Assembly (NCBI RefSeq): GCF_003605635.1
Contig: NZ_QMDW01000001.1
Span: 219,972 to 283,971 of the forward strand
Length of the DNA: 64,000 nt
From: Halonotius pteroides
GTDB taxonomy: Archaea; Halobacteriota; Halobacteria; Halobacteriales; Haloferacaceae
Reading direction: 5' to 3'
In this document: positions 25,896 through 35,449 of the stretch, piece after piece
How the letters are laid out: each line of letters starts with the position of its first letter
Numbering within the stretch: position 1 is the stretch's first letter
The notes under the pieces: model-generated
The model's input: only the letters and a program-made list of their open reading frames with translations
The model's database searches: none
What the model was told of the DNA's origin: nothing
Position numbers and translations under genes: made by a program

Positions 25896-27149
25896 ATGGA
25901 CGACCAACCACAGACCACACAGCCGGATTTCCTCTATACACTGGCGACCAACGGCCAGTTCGACCGGATCGCCCGCTACCTCGGGAGCAACGACTCGTTG
26001 GGTGTTCGACTGGGGGCCGCCGGCATCCTCGCCGAGTTCGGCGACGGGGTAAGACGGGCAGACAACGGTGAGATCAAACAACAACTCATCAGTGGCGTTC
26101 TCAACGAGAACAACGAAACGGTTCGGGCTCGCATCGTCGAGGCGCTGCTGTACATCCACGACGAGGACATCATTGAGACGCTCGTCCGAAAGGTCGCCGC
26201 CGACACCGAGCCGACGCCGACCGACTCGCCACACCCGTTGGTGTTAGTCGAGTGGCTCGGTAGCGACCACCCTGAACTCCGCCTGCTGGCGGTCGCTGGG
26301 CTCGGCGATGTCGGCACCCACACCGTCGTCCCAAAGCTGGCCTCCGCATGTACGGACGACGACTACCGCGTTCGGGCCAGAGCGATCGAGGAATGCGGCC
26401 GGGTTGGCGACCATCGTTGTGTCGACGCGCTTGTCGACGCCCTCGACAGCTACGACGAGGCGATCAAGATGAAGGCGGCCCGATCGCTCGCACAGATCGG
26501 CGGCGATACCGCCATCGAGGCGCTTATCGACGCCGCGAAAACTGACAACACGGAACTCCGGCGGACGGTTATCGAAAGCCTCGGGACACTCGGGTCGCTT
26601 GATGTGCTCACAATCTTGCTCAACGGGATCGACGATAGTGATGACGCCGTCCAACAGGCGGCCGCCGAATCCGTTGTCGAGTTGGTGTATCAAGCCCCCT
26701 TCGAGGAGAGCCATACAGTTCGCGAAACGGTCGTCGAGGAGCTCCAGGCCAACACCGACAGCGACACCGTTCCGATCTTTCTGCGACTTTTTGCGGAGAG
26801 CGACCGGCGGGCGATCCGCCGAAACACAGCGTGGCTGCTTGGTCACATTGCTAACCCGCATCCGCGCGAGGAGACAGTCGAGACACTCATCGACGCGCTG
26901 GATGCCGACGACGGTACCACCGCACAGATCGCCGCCACCAGTCTCGTCCGGATCGGCGGCATCGATCTTGAAGACCAGCTTGCGGACGCCATCGACAGCT
27001 ACGAGACCAGCGAGGACGCCCGCCAGCGCGCAAAATTCGTCCACAGCCAGATCACCGACAGCGATGCCGAGGAGCTGTTAAAGGAAACTGTCGAGTACGT
27101 ACGGGTGACTGAACCCGCCGACTACACCGCCCAGAAGCGCGATGAGTAA
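25896..27149 (+). CDS. HEAT-repeat protein
   Basis: A 417-residue solenoid of about ten HEAT/PBS-lyase-like repeats, recognisable from recurring patterns such as VRARAIEECGRVGDHRCVDA, AARSLAQIGGDTAIEALIDA and VIESLGTLGSLDVLTILL. There are no signal peptide, membrane segment or catalytic residues. It is a protein-protein scaffold. It ends two bases from the oppositely oriented zinc-finger protein, so the pair converges. Partner unknown. Confidence 0.8.
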   Translation: MDDQPQTTQPDFLYTLATNGQFDRIARYLGSNDSLGVRLGAAGILAEFGDGVRRADNGEIKQQLISGVLNENNETVRARIVEALLYIHDEDIIETLVRKVAADTEPTPTDSPHPLVLVEWLGSDHPELRLLAVAGLGDVGTHTVVPKLASACTDDDYRVRARAIEECGRVGDHRCVDALVDALDSYDEAIKMKAARSLAQIGGDTAIEALIDAAKTDNTELRRTVIESLGTLGSLDVLTILLNGIDDSDDAVQQAAAESVVELVYQAPFEESHTVRETVVEELQANTDSDTVPIFLRLFAESDRRAIRRNTAWLLGHIANPHPREETVETLIDALDADDGTTAQIAATSLVRIGGIDLEDQLADAIDSYETSEDARQRAKFVHSQITDSDAEELLKETVEYVRVTEPADYTAQKRDE

Positions 27150-27151
27150 GC

Positions 27152-27970
27152 TCACTCCTGGAGGAACAACGGGCCGTCGGCTTTGATCTGCATATCAAAC
27201 ACCGGATCTAGCACGTTCATACTGGAGGCCATCCGGTCGCGGTTGACAAAGAAATGCGACAGCGCGGTTACATCCTCCAATCGGGCCGTCAGCAGGTGGA
27301 GGAACTTGAAGATGCGCTGAAGCTTTGCCTTCTGGATGAGTTCGGTGAGGATATCGAACTCGAAGGCGATCTTCCGACCGGGCGCTTGTTGCTCTTCAAG
27401 CACGCGTGAGATGGTTTCGGTGAGACTGCCTAACCCCATCTGTTTGTCGAGATGGACGATCTCAACGGGGATATCCATCAGCTGGACGCCGCTGAGCCCC
27501 TCCAGTGGGTTTTCCTTCGTCGTCAAGAGAACCGTCCACTCCGGCCATTCGCTGAGTTTGGAACGCAACAGGTCGATCCGCGCTGCCGGATCTGTGGTGA
27601 CGATGACGACGACATCACCCGGCGAGAGAAAATGAACTCTGGCGTTGTTGGCACCGGTCGACGCAACAGGCGACAGCACCGCGATCGACCCTGTTCCGTT
27701 GATCTCGTCGGCGACGTGGAGGCCCGACTCCAACAGCGGTTTTTTGTGTGAAAACAGGTGCTGTTTGAACGTTTCAAGCGCGACGTGCTCGTCGTGGGCG
27801 GAGTTGCGGCGATCACAGTAGGGACACGACCAGCCGACCATCACCCCCTCCTGTGTGAGGCGGCGCTGATTGCGTTTGGCGATGTAGGTTTTCACCCGCT
27901 CGACGGTCTCCTCGCGGCTGGCCGACCAGACGGTGAACTCCCCGCTTCGCGCACGCCATCGGTACACCAT
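27152..27970 (-). CDS. C2H2-type zinc finger and RecA-like regulator (DUF7504-type)
   Basis: A 272-residue protein. An N-terminal finger (about residues 48-80) uses CPYCDRRNSAHDEHVALETF with HLFSH, giving a Cys2His2-like site. The rest resembles the haloarchaeal DUF7504/RecA-like family of KaiC relatives: GDVVVIVTTDPAARIDLLRS, the beta-strand-rich FDILTELIQKAKLQRIFKFL and LLTARLEDVTALSHFFVNRD. No intact Walker A is seen, so it probably does not hydrolyse ATP. Family identification is by eye; function unknown. Convergent with the HEAT gene. Confidence 0.6.
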   Translation of the reverse strand: MVYRWRARSGEFTVWSASREETVERVKTYIAKRNQRRLTQEGVMVGWSCPYCDRRNSAHDEHVALETFKQHLFSHKKPLLESGLHVADEINGTGSIAVLSPVASTGANNARVHFLSPGDVVVIVTTDPAARIDLLRSKLSEWPEWTVLLTTKENPLEGLSGVQLMDIPVEIVHLDKQMGLGSLTETISRVLEEQQAPGRKIAFEFDILTELIQKAKLQRIFKFLHLLTARLEDVTALSHFFVNRDRMASSMNVLDPVFDMQIKADGPLFLQE

Positions 27971-28114
27971 CGACTACCTCATCGGAATCGTGTAGCATAC
28001 TTAAAACTCACCATGAGCCAAGTAGTACCGTTCAGCCCCTGAGACGGCCGTTAGTTGGTGAGTGCCGATCAAACCACAGGTATCGGTCGACGGCCCGAAT
28101 TCGATCACGGCGGG

Positions 28115-28909
28115 TTAGGCTTCGACGGTGAGGCCAGCCGCACTGAGTGCGTCCTCGGCGTCGTGGTCGTCGTGGACAACTGCCGAGACAGCACGGGTGA
28201 TCGCCTCGGGTGTGTCGTGTTGGAAGATCGATCGCCCCATCGAGACGCCCGCCGCGCCGGCATCCATCGCGCCGCGAACCATCTCAACGGTTTCGGCGTC
28301 AGTCCCCTTCGAGCCACCGGCGATTACAATCGGCAGGCTCGTCGACGCACAGACGTGTTGAAAGCTCTCGGCGTCGCCGCTGTAGCCGGTTTTGACAACG
28401 TCCGCGCCAAGTTCCTCGGCGAGCCGAACGGCGTGGCCGAGGGCCTCAGGTTCATCGCCCTGAATCCCGGGGCCACGGGCGTAGGCCATCGCCAACACCG
28501 GCATTCCAAAGCGTTCGGCCTCGCCGGTAATCTCGGCGAGTTCTTCGATCTGTTTTGGTTCGTAGTTCGAGCCGACGTTGATATGGAAGGAGACAGCATC
28601 AGCCCCCGCGCGGATCGCTTCCTCGACACTGCAGGTGAGGCGTTTGTCGTTTTCATCCGGGCCGATCGTCGTTGAGCCGTTAACATGGACGATGTAGCCG
28701 CCCCCGTTGGTGTTGCCGTGAACGCGGTCGGCGACGCCCTTCTGGGTAAGGACGGCGTCGGCACCGCCGCTGGTGACACCGTCGACGGTCGCCTCCAGCT
28801 CCTTGAGGCCGGTAACCGCGCCCATTGTGATCCCGTGATCCATCGGGACGATCAGATACCGGCCCCCGGTGGAGATACGATCGAGCCGCGCGCTGATTCC
28901 TGCGGACAT
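28115..28909 (-). CDS. aroA': ADH synthase (2-amino-3,7-dideoxy-hept-6-ulosonate synthase)
   Basis: A 264-residue class I aldolase-fold enzyme of the archaeal shikimate route, which makes the precursor of 3-dehydroquinate from 6-deoxy-5-ketofructose phosphate and aspartate semialdehyde. Schiff-base Lys in VVKTGYSGD, phosphate-loop residues in GGSKGTDAE and GRSIFQHD. N-terminus MSAGISARLDRISTGG is typical. Last gene of a trpC-trpB-trpA-ADH synthase run; supplying chorismate for tryptophan explains the grouping. A plain fructose-bisphosphate aldolase is the alternative. Confidence 0.85.
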   Translation of the reverse strand: MSAGISARLDRISTGGRYLIVPMDHGITMGAVTGLKELEATVDGVTSGGADAVLTQKGVADRVHGNTNGGGYIVHVNGSTTIGPDENDKRLTCSVEEAIRAGADAVSFHINVGSNYEPKQIEELAEITGEAERFGMPVLAMAYARGPGIQGDEPEALGHAVRLAEELGADVVKTGYSGDAESFQHVCASTSLPIVIAGGSKGTDAETVEMVRGAMDAGAAGVSMGRSIFQHDTPEAITRAVSAVVHDDHDAEDALSAAGLTVEA

Positions 28910-28963
28910 AACTGTTGTGTGAACCTCTGTCAGTAAGCGGGTATGTAGCTTGCGACTCCGAGC

Positions 28964-29899
28964 CTACTCCTCGCCGGTCGTCGGCGTCGGTCGCCCGCGG
29001 TTCGCACCATCGGCCAACTCGCTGGCTTTCGCTTCCAGCTTTGTAGCGGTTTCCGCGGTCGACCAGTCGTTGTCGACACCGTCGGCAACGATGTCAACCA
29101 AGGCGGAGCCGACGATGATCCCATCGGCTCCGCTGGCGACGATTCGCTCGGCCTGCTCGCCGCTGGAAATGCCGAAGCCGACGGCTTTCGGGACATCCCA
29201 CCCACTGAGCCGCTGGAGGCTCCGATCGGTCTGATCGGACACGTCGCTTTTCGCGCCGGTCGTGCCGAGCCGAGCCTGTACGTAGACGTATCCAGAAACG
29301 CGCTCCATCATCGATTCCAAGCGGTCGCCCTCGGTCGTCGGTGCGACGATAAAGACGAGATCCAACCCGTGTTCATCACAGGCCGCCCGCAGCGGGTCGG
29401 CTTCCTCGGCGGGGAGATCAGGAACGACAAGCCCCGAGATGCCGGCGTCGGCGGCGCGGGCGACGAAGGCGGCTGGCCCCGTGTTCGCGGCTGTGCCGTT
29501 CGCACCCGAGGCGCGTCGCGCCTCGCTGTCGCCGTCGTTGCTATACTGGTAGATGAGATTGTAGTAGGTCATACAGACCAGCGGGACGTCAACATCGACA
29601 GCCTCAACGAACTCGAAGAACAGCTCGGGCGTCATCCCGCCTTCCAGGGCGCGGACAATCGCCCCCTGAATCGTTGAGCCCTCGGCGATCGGCTCAGAAA
29701 ACGGCAACCCGAGTTCGATCACATCCGCGCCGCCGCGGGCAAGGGCTTCGACGTATGCCTTTGAGGCCTCATAGCTTGGGTCGCCGACAGCGAGATACGG
29801 GACAAACGCGGGGCCGTCGGCGAAGGCAGCGGCGATCTCGCTGTTGGCGGCCGCGCCGTCGCTCCGACGGGTCTCGGCCGACTGCCCACCCTCGGTCAT
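28964..29899 (-). CDS. trpA: Tryptophan synthase alpha chain
   Basis: Cleaves indole-3-glycerol phosphate to indole and glyceraldehyde-3-phosphate. 311 residues including a long, acidic insert (about 125-145; [14 protein letters not shown]). Catalytic Glu in [11 protein letters not shown] is present. The second catalytic residue, Asp in the usual SDPLADG, is Glu in SEPIAEG. The phosphate loop VGSALV and GFGISSG are intact. It starts directly after trpB ends, so they are translationally coupled. Confidence 0.95.
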   Translation of the reverse strand: MTEGGQSAETRRSDGAAANSEIAAAFADGPAFVPYLAVGDPSYEASKAYVEALARGGADVIELGLPFSEPIAEGSTIQGAIVRALEGGMTPELFFEFVEAVDVDVPLVCMTYYNLIYQYSNDGDSEARRASGANGTAANTGPAAFVARAADAGISGLVVPDLPAEEADPLRAACDEHGLDLVFIVAPTTEGDRLESMMERVSGYVYVQARLGTTGAKSDVSDQTDRSLQRLSGWDVPKAVGFGISSGEQAERIVASGADGIIVGSALVDIVADGVDNDWSTAETATKLEAKASELADGANRGRPTPTTGEE

Positions 29900-31231
29900 T
29901 CAGATGCCCCCTGAAAACATCGACATATCCGGCGCGTTCGGCACGTCGCGGGCCTCGGTCTCCTCGATGGCCGCCTGCAGATCCTTGTCGCCGCGGCCGG
30001 AGACGTTGACGACGACGGTGCCAGATAGCTCGTCGGCGTGTTCCTCCAGGTACCCGAAGGCGTGGGCCGTTTCGAGGGCGGGAATGATCCCCTCGGTGTT
30101 CGATAACCGGTGGAAGCCCTCCAGTGCCGCATCGTCGTCGACAGCGACCGGGGTGACGCGATCCTCGTCGACGAGATGGGCGAGCTCGGGGCCAACACCC
30201 GCATAGTCGAGCCCCGAGGAGATCGAGTGTGATTCCATGATCTGGCCGAAGCTATCCTGCAGGAGCTTGGTGCGCGCGCCGTGGAGAACCCCCTCGTCGC
30301 CGGTCGACAGCGACGCGGAGTTGGGGGCGACACCTTCCTCCTCGTCGACAGCCAGCGAGGAGCCACCAGCCTCAACAGCGACGAGGTCGACGCGCCCTCG
30401 CGGCTCGTCGCCGCTCTGGTTTTTCGCGGAACTGCGTTCCGCGCCATCGTCGTCGATGAAGTGGGCGAACGCACCCATCGTGTTCGAGCCGCCGCCCGCA
30501 CAGGCGACGACAGCGTCGGGGAGCCCGCCGGTTTGTTCCCGGGTCTGTGTGCGTATCTCCTCGGAGATAACTGAGTGGAAATCACGTACCATCACCGGGA
30601 ACGGGTGGGGGCCGACGATGCTGCCGATAACGTAGTGGGTCGTCTCGACGCTGGCGGCCCAATCCCGCATCGTCTCCGAGATGGCCTCTTTGAGAGTGCC
30701 CCGGCCGGCAGTCACCGGTTTGACATCCGAGCCGTTGAGCTTCATTCGGAACACGTTGGGTCGCTGGCGGTTGATGTCACGTTCGCCCATGTAGATCGTG
30801 CAGGGCATATCGAGATGGGCCGCCGCCATCGCCGTTGCGGTGCCGTGTTGGCCCGCACCGGTTTCGGCGATGATGCGATCCTTGCCCATGTATTTGGCCA
30901 AGAGCACTTGACCGAGGGCGTTGTTCAGCTTGTGGGCCCCGCCGTGGAGCAGATCCTCGCGTTTGAGATAGAGCTCACAGTCGTATCGCTCAGAGAGCCG
31001 ATCGGCCCGCTGCAACGGTGTCGGTCGGCCGCCGAAATCCGCCAACCGCTGGCGGAACTCGTCCATGAATCCATCCTCGTTGTTGACGACGTATCGCTCG
31101 TAGGCATCGGTGAGTTCCTGGATCGCTGGCATCAGGGCCTCAGGAACGTACTGGCCGCCGTAGTCGCCGAACTTGCCGTCTGCCGCCTGTGTGTGTGAGT
31201 CCGCAGCGTCTGTCGCGTGGTCTGTACTCAT
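29900..31231 (-). CDS. trpB: Tryptophan synthase beta chain
   Basis: Condenses indole and serine with PLP. 443 residues. PLP lysine in [12 protein letters not shown], phosphate-binding [10 protein letters not shown], catalytic Glu in ETGAGQHG, and the COMM region are present. An acidic insertion of about 18 residues sits between the [10 protein letters not shown] segment and DLVAVEAGG (near residues 285-305), a haloarchaeal-type loop. It follows trpC by 67 bases and abuts trpA. Confidence 0.95.
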   Translation of the reverse strand: MSTDHATDAADSHTQAADGKFGDYGGQYVPEALMPAIQELTDAYERYVVNNEDGFMDEFRQRLADFGGRPTPLQRADRLSERYDCELYLKREDLLHGGAHKLNNALGQVLLAKYMGKDRIIAETGAGQHGTATAMAAAHLDMPCTIYMGERDINRQRPNVFRMKLNGSDVKPVTAGRGTLKEAISETMRDWAASVETTHYVIGSIVGPHPFPVMVRDFHSVISEEIRTQTREQTGGLPDAVVACAGGGSNTMGAFAHFIDDDGAERSSAKNQSGDEPRGRVDLVAVEAGGSSLAVDEEEGVAPNSASLSTGDEGVLHGARTKLLQDSFGQIMESHSISSGLDYAGVGPELAHLVDEDRVTPVAVDDDAALEGFHRLSNTEGIIPALETAHAFGYLEEHADELSGTVVVNVSGRGDKDLQAAIEETEARDVPNAPDMSMFSGGI

Positions 31232-31298
31232 TGTGTGTTCCTCTTGTGTGGCATGGTCATGTAACCCTCGCTTTGGTGTGTCGGTGTGCTGTCTCCCA

Positions 31299-32063
31299 TC
31301 AGTGCGCTGCTCCGGTCAGCCGCTCAGTGTTCGTTTGTGGGTCGCCATCCATGATCGCCCCCCCGATCAACAGGCCGTCCGCGCCGGCCTCGCGCATCCG
31401 GCGGACATCCTCGACCGTCGCAACGCCGCTTTCGGCGATCAACGTTACATCATCGGGGGCGTCGGGTGCCAACCGCTCAACGGTCGAGAGGTCGACCTCC
31501 AGTTGAGCGAGATCGCGGTTGTTGATCCCGATAACCGCCGCGCCGGCGTCGATTGCGGCGTCGAGTTCCGCGGCGGTGTGTACCTCAACCAGCACCTGAA
31601 ACCCGCGATCCTGGGCGGCCGCAAGCATCGGTTCGAGGTCGTCGCCGAGAAACCGGGCGATCAACAAGATCACGTCGCTGTCGGCGGTGTCGAGTTGGGC
31701 CTCACGCAGGATGAAATCCTTGCGCAACACCGGGACGTCGACGGCCTCGCGGACACGCCGAAGGTTCTCGACTGAGCCGCCGAAATGTTCCGGCTCCGTG
31801 AGCACCGACAGCGCGGTCGCGCCACCGTCAACCATCGCTTTCGCCAGCGCAGCCGGATCAGCATCGTGCTCGCCGTCGGTCGTCGGACTCGTCGGTTTGA
31901 CCTCCGCGATCACCGGCACGCGGCCGTCACGTTCGGCCGCCGTGAACGCCGCTGACAACGACCGCGGGCTCACCGACACGCGCTCGTCGCTGCCCGGTCG
32001 GGCCGCGGCCGCATCGAGAATCGACTGCACTGCCGGGGCCACCTCCCCTGATTGTTCGTTCAT
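31299..32063 (-). CDS. trpC: Indole-3-glycerol phosphate synthase
   Basis: A TIM-barrel enzyme of 254 residues that makes indole-3-glycerol phosphate. The catalytic Lys and Glu are visible in [10 protein letters not shown] and VLRKDFI; the SESGV-type loop is LIAESGVAT and the phosphate loop is LLIGGAIM. The ATG at 32063 is leaderless: TTATGTAC on the minus strand lies 26-33 bases upstream. First gene of the trp run. Its promoter is covered by three TGTAC boxes. Confidence 0.95.
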   Translation of the reverse strand: MNEQSGEVAPAVQSILDAAAARPGSDERVSVSPRSLSAAFTAAERDGRVPVIAEVKPTSPTTDGEHDADPAALAKAMVDGGATALSVLTEPEHFGGSVENLRRVREAVDVPVLRKDFILREAQLDTADSDVILLIARFLGDDLEPMLAAAQDRGFQVLVEVHTAAELDAAIDAGAAVIGINNRDLAQLEVDLSTVERLAPDAPDDVTLIAESGVATVEDVRRMREAGADGLLIGGAIMDGDPQTNTERLTGAAH

Positions 32064-32066
32064 CTA

Positions 32067-32096
32067 TGTACATCAATGTACGTATCTGTACATAAG
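32067..32096 (-). promoter_or_regulatory. TRP-box-like operator over the trpC promoter
   Basis: TGTACA, TGTACG and TGTACA begin at 32067, 32077 and 32087, spaced by exactly 10 bases. The outermost box overlaps the TATA-like TTATGTAC (minus strand, 32096-32089). TGTACA is the known binding word (TRP box) of the archaeal tryptophan repressor TrpY, so a tryptophan-responsive regulator is inferred. Confidence 0.65.
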
Positions 32097-32149
32097 ACTT
32101 GCGTCGTGAGCCGGAACCGTTGAGAGGCAGCGGCAGCCTATATCGAAGC

Positions 32150-32602
32150 ATGACACCCGGAATCTACGCACAGCGATTCGACGAGCTCGATACCGTCATC
32201 CAGCTCGGTGTCGCCAGCGGCCAGGTCATCGACGTATCGTTCCCTGATACGGTTCCTGACGACGCCACAACCGACCACGAGGTCTTCACGCTGATCAACG
32301 ACTATCTCGACGGTGATCGCCTCGCGCTGACCGACGTCGAGATCGCGCTAACGCTGCCAACCGACCACCGCCAGGTGCTTGATGCCCTCCAGAATGTCTC
32401 GGCTGGCAACACGGTGACCGTCTCGCGGCTGGCGCGGCTGGCTGGGATGGATGAGGACAGCGAGGAGGATCAGGCGGCCATCCGGGACGCACTACAGACA
32501 AACCCGGTGCCGCTGTTGATCCCGGATCACCGCGTCCATGACGCACAGGGGGCGACACCGCCCGATGTTGCCGCGACACTCCGCGACCTCGAAGACAACT
32601 AG
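32150..32602 (+). CDS. MGMT-fold protein without active-site Cys
   Basis: A 150-residue protein of the O6-methylguanine methyltransferase family. The winged-helix region (GNTVTVSRLARLAGMDEDSE) and the active-site strand are recognisable. The invariant PCHR of methyltransferases is PDHR here, with Asp126 instead of Cys, so suicidal alkyl transfer is not expected. Alkyltransferase-like proteins carry Trp at this place; this is a different substitution. It could bind alkylated DNA as a signal. Divergent from trpC. CTATATC at 32138-32144 is too close to the start to be a clear TATA box. Confidence 0.75.
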   Translation: MTPGIYAQRFDELDTVIQLGVASGQVIDVSFPDTVPDDATTDHEVFTLINDYLDGDRLALTDVEIALTLPTDHRQVLDALQNVSAGNTVTVSRLARLAGMDEDSEEDQAAIRDALQTNPVPLLIPDHRVHDAQGATPPDVAATLRDLEDN

Positions 32603-32636
32603 CGACCAAGCAGCAACGCAGACAGACTGTGACCGG

Positions 32637-32975
32637 CTACTCGTCGGCGTATCCGAGCAGGCGGATCGCCCCGTAGACAAATAGGGCTGCTCCCAGCGGC
32701 CCGTCAAACTCGAAGAGATTCGGCACGTCAAACCCGACGAGAACACTGCCGAGCACCATCGCCGAGACTGGGATCGCCAGTTTGGCTTCGACCGGCTCGA
32801 TCCGCTGGAGTGCAAACCAAACGAAGGCGACGGTTCCACCGACCAAGGACAGAATAGTCAAAAGGTGGCCCTCAGCGTTGCCAACGATGACAAACAGGCT
32901 GCCGAAGGCGATGGCGACGGTCGCGGCCACCAACGGGAGGTCATCGGGTTCGATATCGACCGGAACTGCGTCCAT
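32637..32975 (-). CDS. Small membrane protein, four helices
   Basis: A 112-residue protein with four predicted transmembrane helices: about residues 14-33, 38-56, 62-80 and 90-107. The N-terminus is acidic (MDAVPVDIEPDD). There is no motif that names a function. It follows lonB at a 51-base distance on the same strand, so it could be co-transcribed. Confidence 0.65.
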   Translation of the reverse strand: MDAVPVDIEPDDLPLVAATVAIAFGSLFVIVGNAEGHLLTILSLVGGTVAFVWFALQRIEPVEAKLAIPVSAMVLGSVLVGFDVPNLFEFDGPLGAALFVYGAIRLLGYADE

Positions 32976-33026
32976 ACACGAATCTGGAAAAACAGCGTCT
33001 TGAAACCCCCGCTCCCGGTAGTTCGC

Positions 33027-35282
33027 TTACTGTGGGCTGGGGCTGGAGGGGCCGGCGACGCTACCATCCTGTAGCGCGGAGCCGGTGATATTTTTCAGTC
33101 GGGCGACAAGCGAGTCGGTTTCGGCTTCCCCTTCGAGCGCCACGTCAAGCACCTCGCTGATGTGGCTGACGGGGATGATCTCGACCATATCCTCGTACTC
33201 GTCTTCGATCATCACGTCTTGTTCGTTGGCCTGCGGGATGATGACGCGTTTGCAGCCGGCTTTGGCGGCGGCTTCGATCTTGTGGGTTACCCCACCGACC
33301 GGAAGCACGTCGCCACGAACCGACAGCGAGCCGGTCATCGCCAGATCCTGACTGACGCCGACGCCCTCAAGCGCGGAGATCACGGCTGTTGCAACCGTAA
33401 TCGACGCCGAGTCGCCGTCGACACCCTGCTGGCCGGTCTGGACGAACTGGATGTGGATATCCTTCTCCGAGATGTTCTCGTCGGAGAACTTCTTGATGAT
33501 CGCCGAGACATTTTGCACCGACTCCTCGGCCATCTCCTGTAGCTGGCCGGTGGCGATCACCTGCCCACCGCTTTGGGTGGGGGTGATCTCGGCCATCACC
33601 GGCAGCATGATCCCGGAGTCCTCACCCATCACGGCAAGGCCGTTGACGCGGCCGACCTCGTAGCCATCGGAGACCTGGAGCTCGTAATCCTTCCGTTTCT
33701 CGATGAACTCGTCGGCAAGCTGCTGTTCGATCGATCGGGAGCGTTCCTTGGCCTGCAGAACGTGCTCACGGGTCGTGTACTCGGTGTCCTCGGCGCGGGC
33801 GATATCGCCGGCGACGCGGACAAGCCCACCAAGATCACGGAAATGCAGCGTGAGCTGGCCCTTCCGGCCGGCGCGTCGCCGCGCCTCAAGAACGACCTCC
33901 TCGATCGCCTCGGCGTCAAACGGCGGCAGCCGACCGTCGTTGGCGACCTCTTGGGCCACGAAGCGGACGTACTTCTGGCGCATTTCCAGCGTGTCGTCGA
34001 TGGTGTCGTCCATATAGACCTCGTAGCCGTACCCCTTGATACGGGAGCGGAGCGCGGGGTGCATGTTCTCCATGGCATCAAGGTTGCCGGCGGCGATCAT
34101 GATGAAGTCCGTCGGCACCGGCTCAGTCTGTACCATCGCCCCCGAGGAGCGTTCGCTCTGGCCGGTGATCGAGAACTCACCCTCCTGGATCGCGGTCATC
34201 AGCTTCTGCTGGCTGCGGATATCGAGGGTGTTGATCTCGTCGACAAACAGCACGCCTTTGTTGGCCTTGTGGATCGCCCCGGCCTCAACGCGGTCGTGTG
34301 AGGGCGTCTCCATGCCGCCGGACTGGAAGGGGTCGTGTCGCACGTCACCGAGCAGCGCGCCGGCGTGGGCACCGGTAGCGTCGCGGAACGGCGCGCTCGT
34401 GGTGTCGTTGTTGTTGACCAACAGATTCGGGATCATCGCGTCGCCGCCACGGGAGGCATAGCGGAAGGCGAGATAGACGATCCCAGCCGCCAAGATCCCC
34501 AGCAGGATTTGGCCGGCGATGATGAGCGCGTAGCCCAACACGACGGCGATAATGATCCACATGAGGAAGGTACGCATCTGATCGCGCTTGCGGGCCTCCT
34601 CCTTGTGAGCGTCGACAATCTGTTCACCCTTCCCGGCCGGCACTGTCCGCACCTTCGGCTTGTTGCCGTCGTCGGGGTTGTGGTAGATCAGGACATCCTG
34701 CAGCTCCTCTTTCGGGAGGAGCTCAGTCATCGCCTTCGCCAGCATTGATTTGCCGGTACCCGGCGAGCCGATCATCATGACGTGTCGCCGCTGACGGGCA
34801 GCTTTGATAATCACATCGCGGGCGTGTTCCTGACCGATAACCTGGTCAACAAGACGGTCAGGGATCTCAACATCCTCGGTGCTATCGATCAACAGCCCGC
34901 CAAGGAGGTCGTCTTCATCCGGGTCGTCGGCGACCGGCGCGCTAACCTCAACGTCGCTGCCGAGTTCCTCGATCGTGCCCGCTGTTCCTTCGGTTTCGGC
35001 TGGTTCGTTGCCACGGGTGCGATCCGTGGTAGGGTCGGAATCAAAGGCGTCCTCGTCGGCGATCGTTGGCCCATCGTGGTCTGGCCCGGTTGGTGGCCAT
35101 ACTTCCTCGCCGTCGTCAGCGTGGTCGCCGCTCTCGTCGGCGTCCGGCTGTTCCTCGTGGTCATTGTGCGGTCGATCGCCGGTCTCGCCGTCGGCGACCT
35201 CCTCGGAGTGCCCGGGCTCCGAGGCCGTTTCTTCGGCCTCCGTGTCGGGAGGCCCGTCGTCTGTATCCGTGTTGTTGCTCAT
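33027..35282 (-). CDS. lonB: Archaeal membrane-bound Lon protease
   Basis: An ATP-dependent serine protease of 751 residues. It has a long acidic, disordered N-terminal extension (about 1-125; rich in Asp/Glu/Gly), then an AAA domain with Walker A GSPGTGKSMLAKA near 172-180, in which two transmembrane helices are inserted (about 236-280), and a C-terminal protease domain. Catalytic dyad: Ser625 in GDSAS and Lys668 in THKIEAA, the 43-residue spacing seen in Lon. It degrades misfolded and regulatory membrane proteins. Single promoter region upstream of 35282. Confidence 0.96.
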   Translation of the reverse strand: MSNNTDTDDGPPDTEAEETASEPGHSEEVADGETGDRPHNDHEEQPDADESGDHADDGEEVWPPTGPDHDGPTIADEDAFDSDPTTDRTRGNEPAETEGTAGTIEELGSDVEVSAPVADDPDEDDLLGGLLIDSTEDVEIPDRLVDQVIGQEHARDVIIKAARQRRHVMMIGSPGTGKSMLAKAMTELLPKEELQDVLIYHNPDDGNKPKVRTVPAGKGEQIVDAHKEEARKRDQMRTFLMWIIIAVVLGYALIIAGQILLGILAAGIVYLAFRYASRGGDAMIPNLLVNNNDTTSAPFRDATGAHAGALLGDVRHDPFQSGGMETPSHDRVEAGAIHKANKGVLFVDEINTLDIRSQQKLMTAIQEGEFSITGQSERSSGAMVQTEPVPTDFIMIAAGNLDAMENMHPALRSRIKGYGYEVYMDDTIDDTLEMRQKYVRFVAQEVANDGRLPPFDAEAIEEVVLEARRRAGRKGQLTLHFRDLGGLVRVAGDIARAEDTEYTTREHVLQAKERSRSIEQQLADEFIEKRKDYELQVSDGYEVGRVNGLAVMGEDSGIMLPVMAEITPTQSGGQVIATGQLQEMAEESVQNVSAIIKKFSDENISEKDIHIQFVQTGQQGVDGDSASITVATAVISALEGVGVSQDLAMTGSLSVRGDVLPVGGVTHKIEAAAKAGCKRVIIPQANEQDVMIEDEYEDMVEIIPVSHISEVLDVALEGEAETDSLVARLKNITGSALQDGSVAGPSSPSPQ

Positions 35283-35420
35283 AGAACGGGTTCGCTATGT
35301 GAATGGACGGCTCGGCGACTGATATACTTTCTCCCCTTGTGAAAAATCGTCAGTATGCATAATTGGCGTCGTAGAAGCCCTCTACCGGGCGTCTGCGATC
35401 TCGCCGCAGACTCGCCGTGC

Positions 35421-35427
35421 TTATAAA
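35421..35427 (+). promoter_or_regulatory. TATA box of nadM
   Basis: TTATAAA ends 23 bases before the ATG at 35450, giving a leaderless transcript and fixing that ATG as the start. Confidence 0.65.
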
Positions 35428-35449
35428 GGGTGACGTGATAGCGTGTGGT

